A stretch of DNA of 46,090 nucleotides from Polynucleobacter sp. (GTDB taxonomy: Bacteria > Pseudomonadota > Gammaproteobacteria > Burkholderiales > Burkholderiaceae), in the NCBI GenBank assembly GCA_016462905.1, contig JAEMSI010000004.1, positions 1 through 46,090 on the forward strand, written 5' to 3'. Shown one piece after another: positions 15,182 through 24,292 of this stretch. The notes below the pieces were generated by a model that saw only the letters and a list, made by a program, of their open reading frames with translations, was not told the DNA's origin and searched no databases. The position numbers were made by a program, and so were the translations under genes. The stretch's first letter is position 1. Each line of letters begins with the position of its first letter.

Positions 15182-16114
15182 TTAAGTGAATTTAATTGGA
15201 GTAGGAAGGGGTTTTTGCTGAAAGAATGCTTCTAAGTTATCAATTGCCAAATTAGTCATCGCCAATCGAGTTTCTTGTGTGGCACTACCAATATGAGGAA
15301 CCATGATTAAGCTTTCCAGCTTAAAGAAAGCGGGATTGGGATTGGGCTCATTAGCAAACACATCTAAGGCTGCGCCAGCAATGGTTTTATTTTCTAGGGC
15401 TTGAATTAAATCAGATTCATTAACCACTGTTCCGCGCGCAACATTAATCAAAAATCCTTTTGAACCTAGCGCATTTAAAACTTCAGCATTCACCATTTTT
15501 TCAGTTTCTGGTCCACCGGGACAGCTTAGTATCAAAATGTCACTGGCATTGGCAAGCTCAAGGATATTATTAAAATAGGTATAGGGAAGTGATTTTGGTT
15601 TTGGACCTGTATAGGCTAAATTGACTTTAAATGGCACTAAACGTTCAGCCAGCTCTTGACCAATTCGCCCCATGCCAACGATGCCAACATTTTTTCCGGC
15701 TAATGAGGTTGTAAATGGATAGGTTTCTTTTGACCATTTTCCTTGAGTTGTAAATTGATGAGCTTCGGGAATTTGGCGCAATAAATTAATTAATAAGCCA
15801 ATCGTTAATTCACAAACTGCATCGTTTAATACACCAGGCGTATTGGAAGCTAAAATTCCTCGCTCTTTTAAATAAGTTAGGGGTAGATTGTCATAACCGA
15901 CACTGCAATTAGCGATCATTTTGATATTCGGTAATTGATCTAATAGTGCTGGAGAAAGTGGATAACTAGCCCTAGTTAAGATGGCCGTGCACTGATTGGG
16001 GGGAGGAGCTGATTTTGGATCAGCCATGGCTATTGTTTGCAGTCTCCGATCGATCTGAACTTGCATGATTTCGGGGAAAAATCCGATTTGCAGTACCAAA
16101 TTTGCGGGAATCAT
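15182..16114 (-). CDS. D-2-hydroxyacid dehydrogenase (glyoxylate/hydroxypyruvate reductase-like)
   Basis: A 310-residue NAD(P)-dependent dehydrogenase interconverting 2-oxo and D-2-hydroxy acids. The nucleotide fold is G-I-V-G-M-G-R-I-G-Q. The catalytic Arg is in I-N-V-A-R-G-T-V-V, the Glu in F-A-N-E-P, and the His in V-P-H-I-G-S-A-T. The residues after the second strand of the fold, Y-T-G-P-K-P-K, are basic rather than acidic, which favours NADPH. It is first of a two-gene minus operon with the FAH-family gene and diverges from lhgO across 77 bases. Confidence 0.88.
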   Translation of the reverse strand: MIPANLVLQIGFFPEIMQVQIDRRLQTIAMADPKSAPPPNQCTAILTRASYPLSPALLDQLPNIKMIANCSVGYDNLPLTYLKERGILASNTPGVLNDAVCELTIGLLINLLRQIPEAHQFTTQGKWSKETYPFTTSLAGKNVGIVGMGRIGQELAERLVPFKVNLAYTGPKPKSLPYTYFNNILELANASDILILSCPGGPETEKMVNAEVLNALGSKGFLINVARGTVVNESDLIQALENKTIAGAALDVFANEPNPNPAFFKLESLIMVPHIGSATQETRLAMTNLAIDNLEAFFQQKPLPTPIKFT

Positions 16115-16191
16115 ATCGTGCGCCTATTTATTGGAATAATATGGCATTGTAAATTGATCCAAAGTCAAGCCGAGAGAGTCTTATAAAGTAT

Positions 16192-17328
16192 ATGGAACGA
16201 GTTGATTGCATCATTATTGGCGCAGGAGTGGTGGGTTTAGCAATTGCCAAAGAGTGCGCACAAAATGGCCTTGAAACTATTTTATTAGAGCGAGAGCCTT
16301 CCTTTGGAACGATTACCAGCTCGCGTAATAGCGAGGTAGTTCATGCTGGTATTTATTACCCTAGTAATTCAATGAAAGCGAAATTATGCGTTTTAGGAAA
16401 TCGCCTTTTATATGAGTATTGCCAATCCCACCAAGTCCCCATTAAAGCAATTGGTAAGTTAATTGTCGCCACAAATGACAGTCAACTTAATCATTTGCAA
16501 AAAATTTATCAACAAGCTACTGATAATCATGTCCCGAAAATTCGTATGATTGAGCAAGCCGAAGTGAAAATGCTTGAGCCAGAATTACGAGCCGTAGCGG
16601 CGATTGTTTCGGCTAGTACCGGCATCGTGGATAGCCATGCCTTAATGTTGTCGTATTTAGGCGAATTTGAAGATGCTGGTGGCTATCTAGTTTGTAATGC
16701 CCCTTTTGTTCGCGCCAGAAATACTGGATATGGTTTTGAAGTCGATGTAGGTGGTTCTGACCCCAGTACGATTCAAGCACGTTATTTAATTAATTCTGCT
16801 GGTATTAGTGCCCCAGCGATTTCATCGAAGATTGAAGGACTGACTTCGGAAAAAATTCCTAAGGCTTATTTTTCGAAAGGAAACTATTTTTCATTAACCA
16901 CCAAATCGCCTTTTTCTAAATTAATTTATCCTATCCCTGAAGAGGGTAGTTTGGGGGTTCATTTAACCTTGGATATGAATGGCCGCGCCAAATTTGGCCC
17001 CGATGTAGAGTGGTTAGACATTAATCAAGAAGAGCAGATCAATTACACCGTTGACCCACAACGAGGCGAGCGTTTTTATGCGGCTATTCGCCAATATTGG
17101 CCAAAATTAAAAGATGGCGCTCTGCAGCCCGATTATTCTGGTATTCGGGCTAAAATTGTCCCTCAAGGGGTAGCTGCGGCTGATTTTCAATTTCAGGGCC
17201 ACCAAGAGCATGGTATAGAGGGTTTGATTAATTTATATGGAATCGAGTCGCCTGGGCTAACTTCTTCCTTAGCCATTGCGAAAGCAGTTTATGAACTGCT
17301 TAATAAGGGAACTATTAAAGGCAAATAA
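16192..17328 (+). CDS. lhgO: L-2-hydroxyglutarate dehydrogenase/oxidase-type FAD enzyme
   Basis: A 378-residue FAD oxidoreductase of the L2HGDH/LhgO family, which oxidises L-2-hydroxyglutarate to 2-oxoglutarate and passes electrons to quinones or O2. It begins with the FAD fold [12 protein letters not shown], then [14 protein letters not shown], which is characteristic of the family. Later marks are [14 protein letters not shown]-x-H-L-T-L-D, D-Y-S-G-I-R and the C-terminal [12 protein letters not shown]. One base separates its stop from gcdH, so both belong to one operon and to C5-dicarboxylate metabolism. A relative with another 2-hydroxyacid substrate is possible. Confidence 0.88.
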   Translation: MERVDCIIIGAGVVGLAIAKECAQNGLETILLEREPSFGTITSSRNSEVVHAGIYYPSNSMKAKLCVLGNRLLYEYCQSHQVPIKAIGKLIVATNDSQLNHLQKIYQQATDNHVPKIRMIEQAEVKMLEPELRAVAAIVSASTGIVDSHALMLSYLGEFEDAGGYLVCNAPFVRARNTGYGFEVDVGGSDPSTIQARYLINSAGISAPAISSKIEGLTSEKIPKAYFSKGNYFSLTTKSPFSKLIYPIPEEGSLGVHLTLDMNGRAKFGPDVEWLDINQEEQINYTVDPQRGERFYAAIRQYWPKLKDGALQPDYSGIRAKIVPQGVAAADFQFQGHQEHGIEGLINLYGIESPGLTSSLAIAKAVYELLNKGTIKGK

Positions 17329-17329
17329 G

Positions 17330-18532
17330 ATGAACGCACCTGATATGACACATACAAAAAAAATGAGTTTTCGCTGGGAAGACCCCTTATTGTTGGATAC
17401 CCAGTTAAGTGATGAAGAAAGAATGGTGCGTGATGCTGCTTATGAATATGCGCAAGGTAAATTGGCACCTAAGATAGTAGAAGCATTTCGTGATGAAAAG
17501 ACAGATCCTAGTATTTTTCGGGAAATGGGTGAATTGGGTTTATTGGGGATTACGCTTCCTGAGGCTTATGGTGGGGCGAATTTAAATTATGTGAGTTATG
17601 GCCTAATAGCGCGCGAAATTGAGCGGGTTGATTCAGGTTATCGATCGATGATGAGCGTACAGTCATCTTTGGTAATGTTGCCCATTTATCAATTTGGTAG
17701 TGAAGCGCAAAGACAAAAATACTTACCTAAATTGGCAAAAGGTGAGTGGATTGGTTGCTTTGGTTTAACTGAGCCTAATTTTGGTTCGGACGCAGGAGGG
17801 ATGCTAACTCGTGCCAAGACGGTTGCTGGAGGGTTTTCGTTAACTGGTTCCAAAATGTGGATTTCTAATTCTCCAATAGCCGATGTGTTTGTCGTTTGGG
17901 CTAAAAATGATGAAGGCGTGATACGCGGCTTTATTCTTGAGAAGGGCATGAAGGGCCTAAGCGCTCCAAAAATTAGCGGTAAGTTTGGATTGCGTGCCTC
18001 GATCACTGGTGAAATCGTGATGGACAATGTCTTTGTGCCTGCAGAGAATGAATTACCGAATGTCAGCGGTTTAAAAGGGCCATTTACCTGTTTGAATTCA
18101 GCTCGCTATGGAATTTCATGGGGCGTTCTGGGCGCAGCAGAATTTTGTTGGTTTGCGGCACGTCAATATGTCATGGATCGCCACCAATTCGGCCGACCCT
18201 TAGCAGCCAATCAGTTAATTCAGAAAAAACTAGCTGATATGCAAACTGAAATCACAATCGCGTTGCAGGGCTGTCTGCGCCTAGGTCGAATGAAAGATGA
18301 AAATTTAGACTCGCCTGAAATTACCTCGATTATGAAACGCAATTCCTGTGGCAAGGCGCTGGATATCGCACGAGCTGCAAGAGATATGCACGGCGGCAAT
18401 GGAATTTCAGAGGAATATGGCGTAATTCGACATATGTTGAATTTAGAGGTTGTGAATACCTATGAGGGTACGCATGATATCCATGCTTTAATTTTGGGTC
18501 GTGCTCAAACTGGAATACAAGCTTTCAGTTAA
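17330..18532 (+). CDS. gcdH: Glutaryl-CoA dehydrogenase
   Basis: Oxidatively decarboxylates glutaryl-CoA to crotonyl-CoA with FAD, in lysine and glutarate breakdown. The sequence closely follows human GCDH by eye: W-E-D-P-L at the start, [42 protein letters not shown] and [11 protein letters not shown]. The catalytic Glu is E379 in [13 protein letters not shown] 17330 (400 residues) lies 1 base after the lhgO stop with AAAGG upstream; the frame is also open further 5' inside lhgO but that adds nothing recognisable. The enolase-superfamily gene follows after 30 bases. Confidence 0.95.
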   Translation: MNAPDMTHTKKMSFRWEDPLLLDTQLSDEERMVRDAAYEYAQGKLAPKIVEAFRDEKTDPSIFREMGELGLLGITLPEAYGGANLNYVSYGLIAREIERVDSGYRSMMSVQSSLVMLPIYQFGSEAQRQKYLPKLAKGEWIGCFGLTEPNFGSDAGGMLTRAKTVAGGFSLTGSKMWISNSPIADVFVVWAKNDEGVIRGFILEKGMKGLSAPKISGKFGLRASITGEIVMDNVFVPAENELPNVSGLKGPFTCLNSARYGISWGVLGAAEFCWFAARQYVMDRHQFGRPLAANQLIQKKLADMQTEITIALQGCLRLGRMKDENLDSPEITSIMKRNSCGKALDIARAARDMHGGNGISEEYGVIRHMLNLEVVNTYEGTHDIHALILGRAQTGIQAFS

Positions 18533-18562
18533 TTTTACTTACCTACTTTTTCAAAGATTTTT

Positions 18563-19699
18563 ATGCCAATTATTGAACGTATTTCGGTTGCCGCAGTCAG
18601 TGTTCCACTTGACGTAGTCACTTCGTTTTCTACTCGTACCGTATCTGAGCGACATTATTGTTTGGTCAAAGTACGCAGTCGTGAAGGCATTGAAGGTATT
18701 GGGTTTTGCTATGTCGGCAGCGCTGCAGGGGAGCTCGCAAAAGTGGCTGTGGAGCAATTATTTGCAAAAAAACTAATTGGCCAAGAAAGTATGCGGGTTG
18801 AAGGCCTGTGGCAGGATATGTACTCGGAATCTATTTTGCAAGGGCGCGCTGGTAGCGTGATGCGCGCCATTTCGATTTTAGATACTGCCCTTTGGGATTT
18901 AAATGCCCGTTCGGTGGGACTGCCTCTTCATCATTATTTAGGTGCTTATGCTATAGATCGTGTACCCGCTTACGCCAGTGGTGGTTACTATTTAGAAGGC
19001 AAAACGCCTGCCAAGCTCGCAAAAGAGATGGAAGGGTATGTGAAATTAGGTTTTAAGGCAGTGAAGATGAAAGTGGGCCGCCTTTCACCCAAAGAAGAAG
19101 AGGCACGTTTAAAAGCAGTTCGCACCGCTGTAGGTCAAGACATTGTGCTTACCTTGGATGCCAATAATGCATGGCGGGATCTGCCAACAGCACTTGAGTA
19201 CGCTAAGCGTTTTGAGGCTTATAACCCCTATTGGTTGGAAGAACCATTTTCTCCCGATGAAATTGATTTGCATGCTCGTTTGGCAAAAATGACTTCCATT
19301 ACGATTGCTACGGGTGAGATGGAAGCGGGGCGTTGGCGTTTTCGTGAATTAATTGATAGTGGTGGTGCTGCTATTTTGCAGAGCGATGCAGCGGTTTGTG
19401 GTGGAATTACAGAGTGGCGCAGAATTTCTGCCTACGCAGGTGTTAAAGGTGTTACCGTTTGCCCTCACTGGTTTCATGATTTACATACGCCTTTGGTAGC
19501 GGCAACTCCCAATGCGGGCTATGTTGAGTATTTTTCGGATGATCAGGTTTTAAACTTTAGACGCCTTATCGACAAGCAGTTGAAATTTAAAAATGGTGAT
19601 TTATTCATGCACTCATCACCTGGTTTAGGATTTAATTTTGACGAAAAAGAGCTTAAGAAGTACAGCCTTGGAAAATCAATCTGGTCTGTCTTGAAGTAG
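18563..19699 (+). CDS. Mandelate racemase/muconate lactonizing enzyme family protein (enolase superfamily)
   Basis: A 378-residue enolase-superfamily enzyme. The barrel shows the K-x-K pair in A-V-K-M-K-V-G and metal ligands in L-T-L-D-A-N-N-A-W, Y-W-L-E-E-P-F and I-A-T-G-E-M-E-A-G. An Asp in L-Q-S-D-A-A-V-C-G-G and a His in C-P-H-W-F-H-D-L-H form the Asp-His dyad. K-x-K plus an Asp-His dyad is the mandelate racemase subgroup, whose members racemise 2-hydroxy acids or dehydrate sugar acids. The exact substrate is unknown. It is the third gene of the lhgO-gcdH operon and converges with the RraA gene 17 bases away. Confidence 0.9.
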   Translation: MPIIERISVAAVSVPLDVVTSFSTRTVSERHYCLVKVRSREGIEGIGFCYVGSAAGELAKVAVEQLFAKKLIGQESMRVEGLWQDMYSESILQGRAGSVMRAISILDTALWDLNARSVGLPLHHYLGAYAIDRVPAYASGGYYLEGKTPAKLAKEMEGYVKLGFKAVKMKVGRLSPKEEEARLKAVRTAVGQDIVLTLDANNAWRDLPTALEYAKRFEAYNPYWLEEPFSPDEIDLHARLAKMTSITIATGEMEAGRWRFRELIDSGGAAILQSDAAVCGGITEWRRISAYAGVKGVTVCPHWFHDLHTPLVAATPNAGYVEYFSDDQVLNFRRLIDKQLKFKNGDLFMHSSPGLGFNFDEKELKKYSLGKSIWSVLK

Positions 19700-19716
19700 C
19701 AAGGCGCTATTAAAGC

Positions 19717-20436
19717 TTAGATTTTTTTCGATTTCTCGTAGCGCGCTTTATTTTCTTCGTTGGGAGGGTATAGCCCAGGCAAAGCAGCACCCGCTTTGAC
19801 TTGTTCCATAATCCAATTTTCTAAACGCTCCTGTTCTGGGGCCAGTTGGACTAATTCATCAACCAGATCTGCAGGAATTAAAACGGCACCATCGTTATCA
19901 ATCACAATCACATCATTTGGAAAAACTGCAACACCGCCGCAAGCAATCGGCTCTTGCCAAGCAACAAAAGTAAGCGAGGTGACCGAGGCGGGCGCTGCTA
20001 CACCAGAGCACCAAACCGCCAAGCCGGTTTGTAATACGCCATCAATATCACGCATGACACCGTCGGTTACTAAGCCTGCAACCCCGCGCTCTTTCATGCG
20101 TTGACACAAAATATCGCCAAAAATACCGGCGTCTTGAATGCCCATTGCATCGACTACTGCCACACAACCTGCTGGCATATCCTCTATCGCAGCCCGCGTC
20201 GAGATGGGCGATGCCCAGGCGGCTGGGGTTGCTAAATCTTCACGAGCTGGAACAAAACGCAGAGTAAAAGCCCTGCCCACCACTTTTTTTTGCCCCGCTT
20301 GAATCGGCTTACTTCCTTTAATCCAAACTTTTCGGATCCCCTTTTTTAGCATTAGGGTGGTTAGGGTTGCATTGGTTACTGAAGATAAAACTTCAATGAT
20401 TTTAGGGTCGAGGGGTAGTGGTTTGGTTTGCATCAT
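19717..20436 (-). CDS. RraA-family aldolase/demethylmenaquinone methyltransferase-like protein
   Basis: A 239-residue RraA-fold protein. Family marks are G-R-A-F-T-L-R-F-V, D-A-M-G-I-Q-D-A-G-I-F-G-D-I-L, the metal/pyruvate motif G-L-V-T-D-G-V-M-R-D, and V-F-P-N-D-V-I-V-I-D-N-D-G-A-V. Class II 4-hydroxy-4-methyl-2-oxoglutarate/4-carboxy-4-hydroxy-2-oxoadipate aldolases have the same G-D and R-D residues, so aldolase or oxaloacetate decarboxylase activity is more likely than RNase E inhibition. It is last of the seven-gene minus run and starts 35 bases after the SDR stop. Confidence 0.87.
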   Translation of the reverse strand: MMQTKPLPLDPKIIEVLSSVTNATLTTLMLKKGIRKVWIKGSKPIQAGQKKVVGRAFTLRFVPAREDLATPAAWASPISTRAAIEDMPAGCVAVVDAMGIQDAGIFGDILCQRMKERGVAGLVTDGVMRDIDGVLQTGLAVWCSGVAAPASVTSLTFVAWQEPIACGGVAVFPNDVIVIDNDGAVLIPADLVDELVQLAPEQERLENWIMEQVKAGAALPGLYPPNEENKARYEKSKKI

Positions 20437-20471
20437 GATTTATCAGGGATGGTTCAAATCGATTCAATGAC

Positions 20472-21257
20472 TTAAATACTATTAATTTGTCCACCATCGA
20501 CTCGGATAACCGAGCCTGTGATGTAGGAGGCATTTTTACTTACTAAGAAAGCGGCTGCATCACCATATTCATCAGCGGTGCCAAGACGACCCATTGGGAT
20601 CCCTTTTAAACTATCTTCCATAATAGCTTCAACCGGTTTGTTTTCCCGTTTGGCGCGCGATTCATCTAAAAATCGAATCCGGTCGGTGGCAATTCGGCCC
20701 GGAACAATAATATTGGAAGTAATTCCTTGTGGCGCCAGTTCGCGTGATAGTGTTTTGGACCACGCATGCAAAGAGGCGCGCAAAATGTTCGAGATGGCTA
20801 AATTCGGAATCGGCGCTATTGCGCCCGATGAGGTGCTAGTTAGAATTCTGCCCCATTGACGATCCCGCATCCCAATTAAGGCTCGATCCGTAATCATAAA
20901 GATCGATAAAACCATCTCCTGAAATTTATCTAACCACAGTTCAGCGGTTTGTCCAGCTGCAGTGGTGGGCGGGGGTCCGCCGGTATTGTTAATTAAGATA
21001 TCAATCGGCCCCAACTCTTTTTCTATACGTTCAAAATTCGGATTAATGACAGCTCGATTAGCGAGATCCCAAGAAACGCAAATTGATTTGCCGCCTAATT
21101 TTTGAATCATGGCCTGAGTTTCTTCTAGATTGCTTAAAGTTCTTCCACACAAAGCCAGTTGTACACCTTCTCTAGCTAAAGAAACTGCCATTGCTCTTCC
21201 AAGTCCGCTGCCGGCACCAAAAACGATAGCTGTTTTATTTTTTATTCCGAGATCCAC
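20472..21257 (-). CDS. SDR-family protein with altered catalytic Tyr and Lys
   Basis: A 261-residue short-chain dehydrogenase fold with F-G-A-G-S-G-L-G-R-A at 13-22 and a C-terminal V-I-R-V-D-G-G. N-N-T-G-G-P-P-P replaces the usual N-N-A-G. Where classical SDRs have Y-x3-K it reads S156-N-I-L-R160, so the catalytic Tyr is Ser and the Lys is Arg; a Ser stands before it in S-T-S-S-G. From memory, other proteobacterial SDRs share this S-N-x2-R form, so it is probably a subfamily trait rather than a single mutation. Activity cannot be assumed. It sits between the DapA-like and RraA genes in the TRAP operon. Confidence 0.85.
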   Translation of the reverse strand: MDLGIKNKTAIVFGAGSGLGRAMAVSLAREGVQLALCGRTLSNLEETQAMIQKLGGKSICVSWDLANRAVINPNFERIEKELGPIDILINNTGGPPPTTAAGQTAELWLDKFQEMVLSIFMITDRALIGMRDRQWGRILTSTSSGAIAPIPNLAISNILRASLHAWSKTLSRELAPQGITSNIIVPGRIATDRIRFLDESRAKRENKPVEAIMEDSLKGIPMGRLGTADEYGDAAAFLVSKNASYITGSVIRVDGGQINSI

Positions 21258-21285
21258 GATGTTTCCTTTACTGTGTCAAATTATA

Positions 21286-22218
21286 TTAATTAAGTGTGCT
21301 GAGTTTTTTTGTTTGACGGCGAATCAATCGTTCAATATCGTCAATATCAGCGGCCGATAACTTTGGACCTGGCTTACGGATTGCCGCAGATGCAATCACG
21401 CCGCGTTTGGCCATAATATATTTTCGTACTACTAACCCAATATTACTTTGTTGTTCGTATTTAGCCAGAGGAAGATAGGCATCAAACACATCGCATGCTT
21501 TTTCAATCTCACCCGCTTCAAATAAACTACAAACACTGACCATCATCTCTGGGTAAGCAAAGCCAGTCATAGCACCGCTAGCACCCCGCATCAGTTCTTC
21601 GGTTAAAAAGAGGCCACCACCATTGCCAGTCAAAATCGATACAGGATCAATTTCTTTTTTATCCATAGCGGCTTTAATTGCGGCTAATTTATTGAGTCCG
21701 GGGCAATCCTCGTGCTTTAGCATTAAACAGTGCGGTGAATTCTTCAGTATTTTTAAAATGACATTGGCTGTCATTTGTACGCCTGTAGAAACGGGGTGGT
21801 CCTGCAGAACCCAAGGAGTATTACCGAGTGTTTGATTGACCATATCGAAATAGGCAACAATTTGATCATCAGTTTTCACGGTTGAGGGCGGCGCAATCAT
21901 AACGCCCGCAGCTCCCATTGCCATTACGGAATCGCTTAATTCTTTCATTGGCGCAAAACCAGCGGAAGAGGCGCCAACGATGACAGGTACTTTTTTATCA
22001 ACCCGTTTAAGAACTTGCTTGACGAAGATTTTTGATTCTTCGGCCGTAAGCTTGGTAGCTTCGCCCATAATTCCTAAGATCGTTAACCCAGTTGCCCCAC
22101 ATTCTAGATAAAAATCAACCATCTTATCTGTGCTGGCGAGATCGAGGTCACCATTGTCTTTAAAAGGTGTTACTGCAATAACGTAAACACCTTTGCTGTC
22201 ACGATTAAATTGATTCAT
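21286..22218 (-). CDS. Dihydrodipicolinate synthase (DapA) family class I aldolase-like protein
   Basis: A 310-residue barrel of the DapA/N-acetylneuraminate lyase family. The Schiff-base lysine is K168 in C-L-M-L-K-H-E-D. The G-T-T-G-E loop of true DapA is G-I-M-G-E-A-T-K-L-T at 49-58. The Y-N-x-P motif with the proton-relay Tyr is Q139-D-H-P142, followed by V-S-T-G. It is therefore not the lysine-pathway enzyme; it is likely a lyase or dehydratase for a 2-oxo acid. Its start overlaps the TRAP permease stop by 14 bases, tying it to the imported substrate. Confidence 0.87.
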   Translation of the reverse strand: MNQFNRDSKGVYVIAVTPFKDNGDLDLASTDKMVDFYLECGATGLTILGIMGEATKLTAEESKIFVKQVLKRVDKKVPVIVGASSAGFAPMKELSDSVMAMGAAGVMIAPPSTVKTDDQIVAYFDMVNQTLGNTPWVLQDHPVSTGVQMTANVILKILKNSPHCLMLKHEDCPGLNKLAAIKAAMDKKEIDPVSILTGNGGGLFLTEELMRGASGAMTGFAYPEMMVSVCSLFEAGEIEKACDVFDAYLPLAKYEQQSNIGLVVRKYIMAKRGVIASAAIRKPGPKLSAADIDDIERLIRRQTKKLSTLN

Positions 22219-24220
22219 GTTTTAGGGTACGTTTATTTTTAATAAATTGATAAATGAGTACTAAGCCAAAACCGGTAAATCCGACAATATCAGCCCAATT
22301 TTCAGGATAAGCAAGCAAGACTCCAGAGACGATGAAAATCCAACGTTCGATGATATTAGTCTTCACCAAAAACCAACCCTGCAAACCACCCGCAAGCGCA
22401 ATAATACCAATCGTTGCGGTAAACGAGATCCAGCCAATTTCAAGCCAATTGGCTTGCTCCAGTGCCGCGGTAGATCCCATCAGCAAAAGGCTGGCTCCGG
22501 ATTTATCGAGCGTAAACATAAATGGAACCAAGATAGCAGGAGCTACGTATTTCCAAGTTTGTAAGGTGGTCTTGTACGGGTTGCCTTTGCAAATTGCCGC
22601 GGCTGCAAAAGGTGACAATGCGGTCGGTGGCGAGACTTCGGATAAGACGGCGTAATAAAAAATAAACATATGCGCAGCAAAAGCAGGTACACCTAAATTA
22701 ATCAGGGCAGGCGCTGCAATAACTGCGCAAATAATATAAGAAGCAGTAACAGGCACTGCTAAGCCAACAATCCAAACAATCAGAGCAGTAAAGATCGTTG
22801 TCAGTAATAAAGATCCGCCAGCATACTGAATCACAATGGAACTAAATTTCAGGCCCAGGCCGGTAAGCGTAACGGTTCCCACAATTAAGCCTGCCCCAGC
22901 ACATGTGGCAGCAATGGCTAGAACCCCCGTCGATCCGGATGCCAATGATTTAATCAGGTTGGATTGATAAAAACCTTTAACAAAAGGCTGTTTACCGGAA
23001 AACCATTCATAAGGAAGAATCGCAGTATCGCGTCTCAGCATACTAGTTAGCGCTGAGACTACGGTAGCCCAAAAAACCGACATCACTGGCGAAAATCCAA
23101 ACATCATAAAAACTACAATTGAAATCAGCGAAAAGAAGTGGTACCAATATTTTTTAGTGAGTGACCATGCTTTTTCGACAGTATCAAAATGAATACCTTT
23201 CATGCCGTATTTGCGTACATCAATCTCAACCATGGTTAACAAGCCCAGATAAAACAAAATAGTGGGAATGCAAGCCATTAATAAAACATCAAGATAGGAA
23301 ATCTTCAGAAAATCAGCGATTAAGAATGCTGCCGCACCCAATACCGGGGGGGAGATAATCGCACCAAGACCACCTGCTGCCAACAAACCGCCCGCCGCAT
23401 TTTTTTCGTAGCCGACTTTATCTAACATGGGCGCCGCAACTGATCCGACTGTCACTGTCGTGGCAACACCAGATCCCGATGGACCCCCCATTAGAAATGA
23501 GGCCAAAACAATGGTTCGTCCGACCCCTGAGGATTTCCCTCCCATCGCTGCAAAAGAAAAATCAATAAAGAATTTACCTGCGCCAGTAAATTGCAAGAAG
23601 GCGCCAAAAATGGTAAATAAAATAATCAGTGTTGCGGAGACATCCACTGCTGTGCCATAGATGCCCTCTAGGGTCATAAACATGTATCCAACTAGACGGT
23701 CTAAATCGTAACCCTTATGTGTCCATGGAGCTGGTAAGTAATTGCCAAATAAAGCATAGAGTAAAAATAAAACCGTAACCGTAACCAAAATCATTCCGTT
23801 AGTTCTGCGTACCCCTTCTAGTATTAAAAGAATGAGAGCGATTCCAACCATAACATCGGTTGAATTGGGGGCCGTATTTCGATCGCCAAAATCATCACCA
23901 CCACTGATGGCGTAGTAAGCGATGAAAACTGCCAGTAGGGAAAAAATAATATCCCACACCATCATTCGATTTTTAAATTGAGCGCTGATTGGAAAACTTA
24001 AAAATACGAGAAAGAGGACAAAGCCAACGTGAACGGTGCGCAATATTTGAGTCGGTACTATCGAATACGCGGCATATAAGTGAAAGAGGGACATCGCCAC
24101 AGCCGTGAGAGTTAAAAAGACGGCAAAAGCCCCTTTATAACTATTTGCATCACCTTCTTCTTGCTTAATCAGCGCATCTAATTTTTCTTGGGTTGCGCTA
24201 TCAATACCAGCTTGTGTCAT
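22205..24220 (-). CDS. TRAP transporter permease, fused small (Q) and large (M) subunits, TAXI type
   Basis: The membrane part of a TAXI-TRAP importer: about 671 residues with many hydrophobic helices. A four-helix DctQ-like N-terminal part (about 25-170) is joined to a DctM-like part. The latter has A-S-F-L-M-G-G-P-S-G-S-G-V-A-T-T-V and G-G-L-G-A-I-I-S-P-P-V-L-G-A-A-A-F in the first half and S-E-V-S-P-P-T-A-L-S-P-F-A-A-A in the second. I chose ATG 24220: the upstream ATG at 24271 would begin inside a terminator-like hairpin and adds no domain. The receptor gene precedes it by 72 bases and the aldolase-like gene overlaps its end. TAXI systems known to me carry C5 dicarboxylates such as glutamate or 2-oxoglutarate; the substrate here is inferred only from neighbours. 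Confidence 0.92.
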   Translation of the reverse strand: MTQAGIDSATQEKLDALIKQEEGDANSYKGAFAVFLTLTAVAMSLFHLYAAYSIVPTQILRTVHVGFVLFLVFLSFPISAQFKNRMMVWDIIFSLLAVFIAYYAISGGDDFGDRNTAPNSTDVMVGIALILLILEGVRRTNGMILVTVTVLFLLYALFGNYLPAPWTHKGYDLDRLVGYMFMTLEGIYGTAVDVSATLIILFTIFGAFLQFTGAGKFFIDFSFAAMGGKSSGVGRTIVLASFLMGGPSGSGVATTVTVGSVAAPMLDKVGYEKNAAGGLLAAGGLGAIISPPVLGAAAFLIADFLKISYLDVLLMACIPTILFYLGLLTMVEIDVRKYGMKGIHFDTVEKAWSLTKKYWYHFFSLISIVVFMMFGFSPVMSVFWATVVSALTSMLRRDTAILPYEWFSGKQPFVKGFYQSNLIKSLASGSTGVLAIAATCAGAGLIVGTVTLTGLGLKFSSIVIQYAGGSLLLTTIFTALIVWIVGLAVPVTASYIICAVIAAPALINLGVPAFAAHMFIFYYAVLSEVSPPTALSPFAAAAICKGNPYKTTLQTWKYVAPAILVPFMFTLDKSGASLLLMGSTAALEQANWLEIGWISFTATIGIIALAGGLQGWFLVKTNIIERWIFIVSGVLLAYPENWADIVGFTGFGLVLIYQFIKNKRTLKHESI

Positions 24221-24242
24221 AGTGATCTTATTGAAAGTAATT

Positions 24243-24263
24243 AAAAAGGCCGCAAAAGCGGCC
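24243..24263 (-). terminator. Intrinsic terminator / attenuator between the TAXI receptor and the TRAP permease
   Basis: On the minus strand GGCCGC, TTTT, GCGGCC form a perfect 6-base GC stem with a 4-base loop (24248-24263), followed at once by TTTTT (24247-24243). It lies 30 bases after the receptor stop and 23 bases before the permease start. It would end most transcripts after the receptor gene and let a fraction continue, giving more receptor than permease. Confidence 0.75.
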
Positions 24264-24292
24264 ATAGGCACCTTCTTATGAATGCATATAAA

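Noticed and set aside
24221-24271. N-terminal extension of the TRAP permease from an upstream ATG
   Set aside because: The extension translates the terminator hairpin and has no family resemblance; ATG 24220 is the better start.
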